Shown: piece after piece, positions 17,022-25,806 of the stretch
Layout of the letters: every line of letters begins with the position of its first letter
Position numbering within the stretch: position 1 is the stretch's first letter
Assembly: GCA_947501935.1 (NCBI GenBank)
Contig: CANMXU010000004.1
Coordinates: 124,001 to 188,000, forward strand
DNA length: 64,000 bases
Source of the DNA: an uncultured Alteromonadaceae bacterium
GTDB taxonomy: Bacteria; Pseudomonadota; Gammaproteobacteria; Enterobacterales; Alteromonadaceae
Direction: 5' to 3'
Made by a program: the position numbers and the translations under genes
The notes under the pieces: generated by a model
What the model was told of the DNA's origin: nothing
Databases searched by the model: none
Seen by the model: only the letters and a program-made list of their open reading frames with translations

Positions 17022-18905
17022 TTGAGTAAAACAGTTTTCGCATTATGGATTTTATTTCTGCACTCATTAACCTTTACTGTATGCGCTAACTCTTTGGCTT
17101 TGCCGTTACCTTCGGAAGATGATATTAACCTGCAACCTTGGCAAAGTTATCAAACTATATTAGCGCTAAAACCTTCCTTTGAAGACTCGTCTGAGTCTGA
17201 GCAATTAACCTTATTAATACGCCTAGCACAAGCTGAAAATTTACTGTATTTTTATGAAGATTTTGACAAAACAGTCGATAAATTTGAGTCATTCATTACC
17301 CCGAAAACCTCGGCGAAACTGAGTAGCAAAAGTTATTTGTATGCCGGTATGGTGGCACAACGTAAAGGTGAATATGCTAATGCTATCGTGTTATTTAAAA
17401 AATCAATGTCGCAAGCAACAGATGCGAATCTGAATCGAATTTTTGTTTATGCAAAACAAGAATTAGCCTATACCCGCAGTTTAACAGAACTCTATGAAAC
17501 CTCCTTAACTGGCTTGCAAGAAGCTTATCTAAAAGCGTATGCCATGGATGACCAATACCTTATTGGCTTAATTTATGAAACCTATGGCGCTATATATGGC
17601 TTTATGAGTGAATATGAAAAGTCGATTGAATATCATCATAAATCATTAGATGTTTTCAAAAAATTAAACTACCGAGCACATATCGCCGATGCTACCTATG
17701 GCTTAGCAACTACCTACCGTTATTGGGGCAAGTATGATCTAGCGATAAGCTACTTTCAAGATTACCAGTCGCTAATTTCTTACAGTCCCAATGCTGATTT
17801 AAGCTTTTATAGCGCTTATGGTTTAGGTATGACTTTGGCTGAGAAAAAAGACTGTCAGCAAGCTTTGGTTTATATCAAACAAGCGCTTGATATGAACGGC
17901 ATACACGACTACAACGCTGAACTTAATAAGCGTAAAGCCAGTTGTTTAATACAGCTTAAGCAGTTACCTCTTGCGGAACAAGCCTTAAAAGAAGCTGAAA
18001 GCATTAACGCCAGTTTACCTGAGTTAAAAGGCACTAAATGGGATTTAGAAACGGTAAAAATTCGAGGTGACTTGGCTTTCGCTAAAGGTGAGCCAGAGCT
18101 TGCTTATCAGCTCAATAATCAATATTACCGGGATTATATTGATTTGCTGTTAAAAAACTCTAGCGCACGATTGGTCAATGTTCGCGCTGCAATGGAGCTT
18201 GAACGGCAAAATGTTGAATATGTACTATTAGAGCAGCGCAATAAAGTGCAGGCGTTATTAGTTGAACAACAACAGCAAAAAAACTTAATACAAGGTTATA
18301 TAATTGCAATAGCACTATTTATTATTGCAGTTGTTTTTATCGCGTTAATGGTGCAATGGCGTAATAAAAACCGAATACTGGCGTTATCTATTCGAGACTC
18401 ACTTTCAGGCTTGTACAATCGTCGTTATATCTTTGAATATCTAGATAACTTTTTAGCGAAAGCCACGCCAGAGAAAACTGAACTTACGGTAGTGATGATA
18501 GATATTGACGACTTTAAACAACTTAATGATGTTTATGGCCATCCTTTTGGTGATCAGGTTATTAAAGTTGTTGCCGAAATTAGTAAAGAAACCCTGCGCA
18601 TAGAAGATATTATTGGTCGAATTGGCGGTGAAGAATTTTTATGTGTTTTACCACGCTTATCAGTTGAACAATGCGATATTATCGTCAATAGAATACGTGA
18701 GAATATTAATCAGCATGTATTCACTACTGACCAAAATGAGTCAGTAAATATTACTGTTAGTATGGGCGTTGCCAGTATTAACGAACACTGTTTAGATACA
18801 GTATCGCTTTATGCTCATGTTGATAAAGCCCTTTACCAAGCTAAAAACTCTGGTAAAAACTGTGTAGTACACTACCAACAGCAGTGGTCAAGTTTTGAGT
18901 TATAA
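17022..18905 (+). CDS. TPR-sensor diguanylate cyclase (GGDEF)
   Basis: A 627-aa enzyme predicted to make cyclic di-GMP. Signal peptide/TM at residues 1-22, a periplasmic domain with tetratricopeptide-like repeats (e.g. AGMVAQRKGEYANAIVLFKKS, YETYGAIYGFMSEYEKSIEYH, AHIADATYGLATTYRYWGKY), a coiled stretch ending QQQQK, one TM near residues 427-447, and a C-terminal GGDEF domain. The active site reads GGEEF, and RIED five residues upstream is an intact inhibitory I-site. TTG at 17022 is the start, with AAGGAAG at 17007-17013. The sensor input is unknown; TPR domains usually bind protein or peptide partners. Confidence 0.85.
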   Translation: MSKTVFALWILFLHSLTFTVCANSLALPLPSEDDINLQPWQSYQTILALKPSFEDSSESEQLTLLIRLAQAENLLYFYEDFDKTVDKFESFITPKTSAKLSSKSYLYAGMVAQRKGEYANAIVLFKKSMSQATDANLNRIFVYAKQELAYTRSLTELYETSLTGLQEAYLKAYAMDDQYLIGLIYETYGAIYGFMSEYEKSIEYHHKSLDVFKKLNYRAHIADATYGLATTYRYWGKYDLAISYFQDYQSLISYSPNADLSFYSAYGLGMTLAEKKDCQQALVYIKQALDMNGIHDYNAELNKRKASCLIQLKQLPLAEQALKEAESINASLPELKGTKWDLETVKIRGDLAFAKGEPELAYQLNNQYYRDYIDLLLKNSSARLVNVRAAMELERQNVEYVLLEQRNKVQALLVEQQQQKNLIQGYIIAIALFIIAVVFIALMVQWRNKNRILALSIRDSLSGLYNRRYIFEYLDNFLAKATPEKTELTVVMIDIDDFKQLNDVYGHPFGDQVIKVVAEISKETLRIEDIIGRIGGEEFLCVLPRLSVEQCDIIVNRIRENINQHVFTTDQNESVNITVSMGVASINEHCLDTVSLYAHVDKALYQAKNSGKNCVVHYQQQWSSFEL

Positions 18906-18997
18906 CCAAGCCGAATGTTGATAGAAATAACCCTTGCGAGTGCTAAACTAAAGTATGGGCAGCTATCAAGCACCAAGCTTAAAAAAGAGTGGCTAAG

Positions 18998-19348
18998 ATG
19001 AAAAAATGTAGTGTGATATTTTTGTGTTTATCGCTCAGTAGTTGTGCTGAATTAATTAATAATACTGGCGAACCCCAGTGGGATTTTGATCATAACGTAC
19101 AATACCGTCAAATCAAATTAAGCGATAATAAATATCACCTAGTGATAGTACCGCAAAAAAGAACCCCGTTTAGTCGCTTAGCCACTTTTTTACTACGTCG
19201 TTCGAAAGATATGTGTGGTAATTATGGTTATAAAATTGAAGTATTAGACGGCGTACAAGGTTTTAATGACAAGCAAGGGTCGCCTAATTATATTTGGGGA
19301 TCGTTAGAGGCTAATATCGAATGCGTAACGCCAGAGGATAGTCAGTAA
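18998..19348 (+). CDS. Small lipoprotein, unknown
   Basis: A 116-aa protein with a lipoprotein signal (MKKCSVIFLCLSLSSCAEL, lipid Cys16). The mature part has two further Cys (KDMCGNYGYK and NIECV). GTG at 18989 is in frame, but the ATG at 18998 begins the signal peptide properly. No family recognised. It lies 92 bp after the diguanylate cyclase gene. Confidence 0.6.
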   Translation: MKKCSVIFLCLSLSSCAELINNTGEPQWDFDHNVQYRQIKLSDNKYHLVIVPQKRTPFSRLATFLLRRSKDMCGNYGYKIEVLDGVQGFNDKQGSPNYIWGSLEANIECVTPEDSQ

Positions 19349-19462
19349 CATTTATCACATCTTATTCGAGCCACTCTTATTTATTAAATTCTTATTTATT
19401 CAATTCGTTAAATTTCGATAGAAAAAAACTTGTCAAAGCTTTCGCTTGATCCCTGCCAATAA

Positions 19463-19572
19463 AAAAGGCTACTTTTTAGTTTATAACAAGTTTTACCTTG
19501 TTTAACTAAATAAGTAACCTTTAAATATGTTGCTACTTCAGCACTATTTTATGACTAAAAATAGCGCTGAAG
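19463..19572 (-). terminator. Two hairpins between convergent genes, after the long aconitase
   Basis: First, a long imperfect stem-loop at about 19463-19524 with an inner AACAAG/CTTGTT stem. Second, a 15-bp stem with one mismatch at 19536-19550 and 19558-19572. They lie just after the stop of the minus-strand aconitase and facing the small lipoprotein gene, so they probably end or protect both transcripts. Confidence 0.55.
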
Positions 19573-19580
19573 GTAACCGT

Positions 19581-22388
19581 TTATACTACTTTAACTGGTA
19601 CTGCTTGTGCAGCGTACTTAGTTGTCATTTCTTGGCTTGGCGGAGCAAAGCGAGTTAGGTCGATGCCTTCTACTGCGCTCTTGTACTCTTCAATTGAAGG
19701 GAAGCGACCAAGCATAGTTGAAAGTACAACTAGTGGCGTAGAACCAAGTAAAGACTCACCTTTTTTCTCTGCAGTATCAGCAACAACACGGCCTTGGAAT
19801 AAGCGTGTTGATGTTGCGATTACTGTATCACCAGGTTCAGCTTTTTCTTGGTTACCCATACATAAGTTACAGCCTGGGCGTTCAAGATACATGATGTTTT
19901 CGTATTTAGTACGAGCTGCATTTTTAGGTGAAGCATCGTCAAATTCGAAACCAGAATATTTTTGTAAAATATCCCAGTCACCTTCCGCTTTAAGTTCATC
20001 AACAATGTTGTATGTTGGTGGTGCAATAACAAGTGGTGCTTTAAACGATATGCTACCGTTTTGCTTTTCAATGTTACGGAACATTTGCGCGATAATTTGC
20101 ATATCACCTTTATGAACCATACAAGAGCCAACAAAACCTAAATCTACAGACTTGCCATCGTAGTATGAAACAGGGCGAATAACGTCATGGGTATAACGTT
20201 TAGATACGTCTTCGTTGTTTACGTCTGGGTCAGCAATCATTGGCTCAACAATTGTGTCTAGGTCAATAACAACTTCTGCGTAGTACTTGGCGTTATCATC
20301 AGGTGCTAGGGCTGGTTGCTCACCAGACTTGATACCCGCGATTCGCTCATCAGCTAACTTAATTAAGCCTGCTAACATGCCTGCTTCATTTTCCATACCC
20401 TTGTTGATCATGATTTGGATACGGCTTTTAGCAAGTTCAATTGATTGAATTAACGTTTCATCTTCAGAAATACAGATAGAAGCTTTTGCTTTCATTTCTG
20501 CAGACCAGTCAGTGAAAGTAAAGGCTTGGTCAGCTAATAAAGTACCGATATGTACTTCAATAATGCGACCTTGGAATACGTTTTCACCGCCAAATTGCTT
20601 AAGCATTTGCGCTTGTGTTGCGTGTACTACGTCACGAAAGTCCATGTGACCTTTCATGTCGCCTTTAAATGTTACTTTTACAGACTCTGGAATTGGCATT
20701 GCCGACTCACCCGTAGCAAGTGCGATAGCAACTGTACCTGAGTCAGCACCAAAGGCGACACCTTTAGACATACGAGTATGCGAGTCACCACCGATGATGA
20801 TAGCGCGATCGTCAATGGTAATGTCATTCAATACTTTATGAATAACGTCAGTCATTGAATGATAAACGCCTTTTGGATCACGAGCTGTGATAACACCAAA
20901 CGCGTTCATAAATGCCATTAACTTAGGCGTATTTGCTTTTGCTTTGCTGTCCCATACCGATGCAGTATGACAACCAGACTGGAACGCACCGTCAACTGAA
21001 GGCGAAATCGTAGAAGCAGCCATGGCTTCTAATTCCTGACATGTCATAGGGCCGGTAGTATCTTGAGAGCCAACAATGTTCACTTTAACACGAACGTCTG
21101 AGCCTGCGTGTAAAGGTGCGTCAGATGCAACGCCTACAGCATTACGGTTAAAGATTTTCTCTACTGCTGTTAGGCCTTGACCTTCATGTGAAACTTCTTT
21201 TGAAGTAGCGTATACAGCAGGGGCTTCAACACCTAGCGTTTCTGCTGCGAATGTTTGTAATTTCTTACCAAAAGTCACCGCGTAAGAACCACCAGCTTTC
21301 ATAAATTCAACTTTTTGTGGAGTAAAAGCAGAAGATACGTCAACTAACTCTTTATCGCCGTTGTATAAAGTCTTCGATTTAGTATCGATAGTTAATACAG
21401 TACCTGTTGCAACAGAGTAAGCTTCTTCAAGTACTGGGTCGCCGTTTGCATCAGTAACTGTGTTACCGTCAGCGTCTACTTTCTTGACCCAGTTTTTAAG
21501 GTCAAGACCAATACCGCCAGTTACATCAACCGTGGTTAAGAAGATAGGTGCGATACCGTTAGTACCTGCAACTACTGGTGCTATGTTGATAAATGGTACA
21601 TATGGACTTGCTTGCTCACCTGCCCAAAGTGCTACGTTGTTAACACCTGACATACGAGAAGAACCTACACCCATAGTACCTTTTTCAGCGATAAGCATAA
21701 CTTTCGCGTTAGGGTGTTGTTTTTGTAGTTCAACGATTTCTTGTTGAGCTTCTGGTGTGATCATACACTGGCCGTGTAATTCACGGTCGGCACGAGAATG
21801 CGCTTGGTGACCTGGAGAAAGTAAGTCAGTTGAAATATCACCTTCACCGGCAATATATGTAACAACGTCAATTTTTTCTGCGATGTTAGGTAATTTAGTA
21901 AAAAATTCAGCTTGTGCGTAGCTTTCTAAAAGGTCTTTGGCAATTGCGCTACCCGCTTTATAAGCGGCTTCTAAACGAGCAGTATCAGCATCGTATAAGA
22001 ATACTTGAGTTTTTAATACGTCAGCTGCTTGTTTTGCTACTGATGCGTCTTCAGCGAGTGCTAAATCAAGAAGCGCTTCAATTGAAGGGCCACCCTTCAT
22101 GTGAGATAACAATTCAAAAGCAAATGTTGGAGAAATTTCTGCGACGACAGATTCAGCTAAAATGATTTCTTTTAAAAATGCAGCTTTTACACCGGCAGCA
22201 CTAGTTGTGCCAGGTAATGTGTTGTAAATAAAGAAGTTAAGAGACGCTTCTCTATGCTCATTTCCAGAATCTTTAATTTGAGCAATAATCTCACTTAATA
22301 ATTCAGCACTATCAATTGGCAAAGGAGCCAATCCAAGATCATTTTTACGACTTTCAATTTCTGCGATATATTCTAAATACAAACTCAT
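19581..22388 (-). CDS. AcnB-type aconitate hydratase, long (Bacteroidota-like) form
   Basis: A 935-aa [4Fe-4S] dehydratase related to AcnB, which interconverts citrate and isocitrate and can act on 2-methylisocitrate. Domain order is AcnB-like: HEAT-like helical N-terminus (about 1-160), swivel domain (DISTDLLSPGHQAHSRADRE), then the catalytic domains. Cluster ligands are kept: FVGSCMVHKG and [30 protein letters not shown] and IIGGDSHTRMS line the site. It is about 70 residues longer than E. coli AcnB (865 aa), with extra sequence such as DADGNTVTDANGDPVLEE, as I recall for flavobacterial AcnB. It lies head to head with a normal AcnB. Transfer from another phylum or an old paralogue are both possible. 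Confidence 0.85.
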   Translation of the reverse strand: MSLYLEYIAEIESRKNDLGLAPLPIDSAELLSEIIAQIKDSGNEHREASLNFFIYNTLPGTTSAAGVKAAFLKEIILAESVVAEISPTFAFELLSHMKGGPSIEALLDLALAEDASVAKQAADVLKTQVFLYDADTARLEAAYKAGSAIAKDLLESYAQAEFFTKLPNIAEKIDVVTYIAGEGDISTDLLSPGHQAHSRADRELHGQCMITPEAQQEIVELQKQHPNAKVMLIAEKGTMGVGSSRMSGVNNVALWAGEQASPYVPFINIAPVVAGTNGIAPIFLTTVDVTGGIGLDLKNWVKKVDADGNTVTDANGDPVLEEAYSVATGTVLTIDTKSKTLYNGDKELVDVSSAFTPQKVEFMKAGGSYAVTFGKKLQTFAAETLGVEAPAVYATSKEVSHEGQGLTAVEKIFNRNAVGVASDAPLHAGSDVRVKVNIVGSQDTTGPMTCQELEAMAASTISPSVDGAFQSGCHTASVWDSKAKANTPKLMAFMNAFGVITARDPKGVYHSMTDVIHKVLNDITIDDRAIIIGGDSHTRMSKGVAFGADSGTVAIALATGESAMPIPESVKVTFKGDMKGHMDFRDVVHATQAQMLKQFGGENVFQGRIIEVHIGTLLADQAFTFTDWSAEMKAKASICISEDETLIQSIELAKSRIQIMINKGMENEAGMLAGLIKLADERIAGIKSGEQPALAPDDNAKYYAEVVIDLDTIVEPMIADPDVNNEDVSKRYTHDVIRPVSYYDGKSVDLGFVGSCMVHKGDMQIIAQMFRNIEKQNGSISFKAPLVIAPPTYNIVDELKAEGDWDILQKYSGFEFDDASPKNAARTKYENIMYLERPGCNLCMGNQEKAEPGDTVIATSTRLFQGRVVADTAEKKGESLLGSTPLVVLSTMLGRFPSIEEYKSAVEGIDLTRFAPPSQEMTTKYAAQAVPVKVV

Positions 22389-22960
22389 TTGATACTCTCT
22401 CGCTATAAGTATGCTAATTAAAGAGGTAATTAGCGGGGAAACATTTTGTGCCTATTTTACCTGATTTTTTAGCGACTATGAATCATTTGATTACATAAAT
22501 ACTATTCATGGCACTTATACCCATTAGAAGTTTTAATTATGATGGTTATATTGCCGTCGCAAAAATACGGTTATTAACCATAATTGTCTTAAATCTAGGA
22601 GCTATTCGTTGAAATTTTCTGCTAAAAATTGTGAATGACTCTAGTTCTTTAGTCGTATACCCCGCAGCGGCTATAAATACACGCTATTGATTTAAAAGAA
22701 TTATAAATAACATTCATAGTAGTCATAACTTTGGTGACTATAGGTGTTGTTCAATTTATGAGCTTGTTGACGTATAGTTTTAATGAATTTTTTTAGCTCA
22801 GGTAGTTAACAAACTTAATTCCACCAACCTATTGTTCGATGAACTTAGCCTCTGAACTTAGCCGATATACTTAGCGGACGAAGTTAACCGATGAACTTAG
22901 CTTAGGTTGGCTTAATAATGAAATAAGGGTTAACTACCTCTTATCCCAAAGGTGAATGTC
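22389..22960. promoter_or_regulatory. Divergent control region between two aconitase genes
   Basis: A 570-bp non-coding spacer. On the long-aconitase side a perfect 8-bp inverted repeat (GCTAATTA at 22413-22420, TAATTAGC at 22427-22434) lies 25 bp from the start codon and could be an operator or leader hairpin. On the acnB side a 13-bp tandem array occupies 22838-22902. No small gene seen. Confidence 0.6.
22838..22902. repeat. Five-copy degenerate 13-bp tandem repeat upstream of acnB
   Basis: Consensus GATGAACTTAGCC. Copies start at 22838, 22851, 22864, 22877 and 22890; the first and last are nearly identical (one base differs), the middle ones differ at up to four positions. The array ends 58 bp before the acnB start codon, within the promoter or leader. 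Confidence 0.8.
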
Positions 22961-25564
22961 GTGCTTCAAGATTATCGTAACCACGTAGCAGAACGTGCAG
23001 CTGAAGGTATCGTACCTAAAGCTTTAAACGCTGAGCAAACCGCAGCATTAGTCGAATTAGTTAAAAACCCACCAGCAGGTGAAGACGCCTTCTTAATTGA
23101 TTTATTAACCAATCGTGTACCTGCCGGGGTTGACGAGGCCGCGTATGTTAAAGCAGGATTTTTAGCCGCAATAGCAAAAGGTGAAACAAACTCGCCTATT
23201 TTATCTGCTGAAAAAGCAACCGAGCTTTTAGGCACTATGCTAGGTGGCTATAACATTCAGCCTATGATTGACCTGTTAGATTGCGACAAGCTATCAGCTA
23301 CTGCTGCGCAGGGCTTGTCACATACATTATTGATGTTTGACGCCTTTTATGACGTACAAGAAAAAGCGGAAGCCGGTAATATTGCCGCTAAGCAAGTTTT
23401 ACAGTCTTGGGCTGACGCCGATTGGTTTACCAGTAAAGAAAAAGTGGCGGAAAAAATCACCGTTAAAGTCTTTAAAGTTAGCGGTGAAACCAATACTGAT
23501 GATTTATCACCGGCGCCAGATGCTTGGTCTCGTCCAGATATTCCTCTGCATGCTAAAGCCATGCTAAAAATTGGCCGAGAAGGTATTAATCCAGATGAGG
23601 ATGGCACTGTTGGCCCTATCGCTCAGCTTGAAGAGTTACAAAAAGACGGCATTCCACTGGCTTATGTTGGTGATGTTGTTGGTACAGGGTCTTCAAGAAA
23701 ATCTGCGACAAACTCGGTGTTGTGGTTTATGGGGGATGACATTCCTTGTATCCCAAACAAGCGCAGTGGCGGTGTCTGTTTGGGTGGTAAAATTGCGCCA
23801 ATTTTCTATAACACCATGGAAGACTCCGGCGCTCTGCCGATTGAATTAGACGTGCAAAAAATGAATATGGGGGATGTTATCGACATTTATCCATACGAGG
23901 GTATTGTTAAAAATGCCGATGGCGAGGTTATTTCCACCTTTGCATTGGGTCCGGTATTGTTTGATGAAGTGCGTGCCGGTGGTCGCATTCCATTAATCAT
24001 CGGTCGGGGGTTAACCGGTCGAGCAAGAGAAGCATTAGGCTTACCTGCCACCAATTTATTTGCCACAGCAGTTGCTCCCCTTTCATCGAATAAAGGTTTT
24101 ACCTTAGCGCAAAAAATGGTGGGTAAAGCCTGCGGTGTTGATGGTGTTCGTGCTGGTCAATATTGTGAACCGAAAATGACTACAGTAGGCTCGCAAGATA
24201 CCACCGGGCCAATGACTCGTGATGAATTAAAAGATTTAGCCTGTTTAGGTTTTTCAGCCGATTTAACCATGCAGTCTTTTTGTCATACCTCCGCTTATCC
24301 TAAGCCTGTTGATGTTATTACCCATCACACCTTGCCTGATTTTATGATGAACCGTGGCGGAATTTCACTTCGCCCTGGTGACGGTGTTATTCATTCATGG
24401 TTAAACCGAATGCTATTACCAGATACCGTTGGTACCGGTGGTGATTCACATACCCGTTTTCCATTAGGTATTTCTTTTCCGGCAGGCTCTGGTTTAGTGG
24501 CTTTTGCTGCGGCAACTGGGGTTATGCCTCTTGATATGCCTGAATCAGTTTTAGTGCGTTTTAAAGGTGAAATGCAACCGGGGATCACCTTACGTGATTT
24601 GGTTCATGCCATTCCATATACTGCAATTAAACAAGGTTTATTAACGGTTGAAAAAGCTGGAAAGGTGAATGAATTTTCTGGTCGAGTATTAGAAATAGAG
24701 GGTTTAACGGGTCTAACAGTTGAGCAAGCATTTGAATTGTCTGATGCCTCAGCTGAGCGCTCTGCTGCAGGTTGCACTATTAAACTGGAAGAAGAAGCGG
24801 TTAGCGAATATTTAAGCTCAAACATTGTTATGCTTAAATGGATGATCAGCGAAGGCTATGGCGATGTTCGCACCATTACCCGCCGCATTAAAGCAATGCA
24901 AGCATGGTTAGACAATCCGTCATTAATGGCTGCTGATAACGATGCCGAATATGCACATATTATTGAAATTGATTTAGCTGATATTACCGAGCCAATTGTT
25001 TGCTGCCCGAACGATCCTGATGACGCAAGATTATTATCAGAGGTTGCCGGTGTTGACGTTGATGAAATATTCATTGGCTCGTGTATGACTAACATTGGCC
25101 ATTTTCGCGCAGCGGGTAAGTTGATTGAAAACTTTCTTGAAGGTAAGGGCGGTTCATTGCCAACTCGTATGTGGGTGACTCCACCAACGAAAATGGACAG
25201 TGCTCAACTTAAAGATGAAGGTTATTTTAATATTTATGGTAGAGCTGGCGCGCGCGTGGAAACACCGGGGTGCTCGTTATGTATGGGCAACCAAGCAAGG
25301 GTTGGCGATAATACCACGGTATTGTCTACTTCAACCCGAAATTTCCCGAACCGTTTAGGCACTGGTGCTAATGTTTATTTAACCTCAGCAGAACTTGCTG
25401 GTGTTGGTGCTATTTTAGGTCGATTACCCTCACCAGCTGAATATATGGAATATGCATCTCAAATTAATGCCACAGCTGCTGATACCTACCGCTACTTAAA
25501 CTTTGACCAAATGGCAAGTTACACTGCAAAAGCTGAACAAGTTATTTTACAGGTAGAAGCATAA
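22961..25564 (+). CDS. acnB: Bifunctional aconitate hydratase 2 / 2-methylisocitrate dehydratase
   Basis: An 867-aa cytosolic [4Fe-4S] TCA-cycle enzyme converting citrate to isocitrate. The protein follows E. coli AcnB along its full length (865 aa): N-terminal [35 protein letters not shown] in the swivel domain, [39 protein letters not shown], and cluster ligands in [16 protein letters not shown] and [15 protein letters not shown] at 22952 is possible, but GTG at 22961 matches the E. coli start and has AAAGGTGA at 22948-22955. This is probably the main housekeeping aconitase. Confidence 0.95.
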   Translation: MLQDYRNHVAERAAEGIVPKALNAEQTAALVELVKNPPAGEDAFLIDLLTNRVPAGVDEAAYVKAGFLAAIAKGETNSPILSAEKATELLGTMLGGYNIQPMIDLLDCDKLSATAAQGLSHTLLMFDAFYDVQEKAEAGNIAAKQVLQSWADADWFTSKEKVAEKITVKVFKVSGETNTDDLSPAPDAWSRPDIPLHAKAMLKIGREGINPDEDGTVGPIAQLEELQKDGIPLAYVGDVVGTGSSRKSATNSVLWFMGDDIPCIPNKRSGGVCLGGKIAPIFYNTMEDSGALPIELDVQKMNMGDVIDIYPYEGIVKNADGEVISTFALGPVLFDEVRAGGRIPLIIGRGLTGRAREALGLPATNLFATAVAPLSSNKGFTLAQKMVGKACGVDGVRAGQYCEPKMTTVGSQDTTGPMTRDELKDLACLGFSADLTMQSFCHTSAYPKPVDVITHHTLPDFMMNRGGISLRPGDGVIHSWLNRMLLPDTVGTGGDSHTRFPLGISFPAGSGLVAFAAATGVMPLDMPESVLVRFKGEMQPGITLRDLVHAIPYTAIKQGLLTVEKAGKVNEFSGRVLEIEGLTGLTVEQAFELSDASAERSAAGCTIKLEEEAVSEYLSSNIVMLKWMISEGYGDVRTITRRIKAMQAWLDNPSLMAADNDAEYAHIIEIDLADITEPIVCCPNDPDDARLLSEVAGVDVDEIFIGSCMTNIGHFRAAGKLIENFLEGKGGSLPTRMWVTPPTKMDSAQLKDEGYFNIYGRAGARVETPGCSLCMGNQARVGDNTTVLSTSTRNFPNRLGTGANVYLTSAELAGVGAILGRLPSPAEYMEYASQINATAADTYRYLNFDQMASYTAKAEQVILQVEA

Positions 25565-25597
25565 GCTTGCTAACCCGCTTTATTAGAAAGCGCTTAT

Positions 25598-25635
25598 AAC
25601 GCGTAACAGAGTTTATCTGTTACGCGTTTTTTTTT
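25598..25635 (+). terminator. Rho-independent terminator of acnB
   Basis: Perfect 12-bp stem (AACGCGTAACAG at 25598-25609, CTGTTACGCGTT at 25617-25628), 7-base loop, and a run of T to 25635. A textbook intrinsic terminator. Confidence 0.92.
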
Positions 25636-25806
25636 GCACATTTTTTGTTACATATCGGGTCTAATTGTTATTACTAAGTGAATTACTATTACTTATCAGC
25701 GACAACAGATTAAATACTTAACGGTAAAAACATCCTGAGCTAACTTCAGTGCTAAAATTAATTAAGCAAATAACCGTTGTGGTATTTTTATTAAAGGAAA
25801 ATAACT

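Noticed and set aside
22838..22902. Tandem repeats as a CRISPR array or replication iterons
   Set aside because: Units are only 13 bp and directly adjacent, with no spacers, cas genes or replication initiator nearby.
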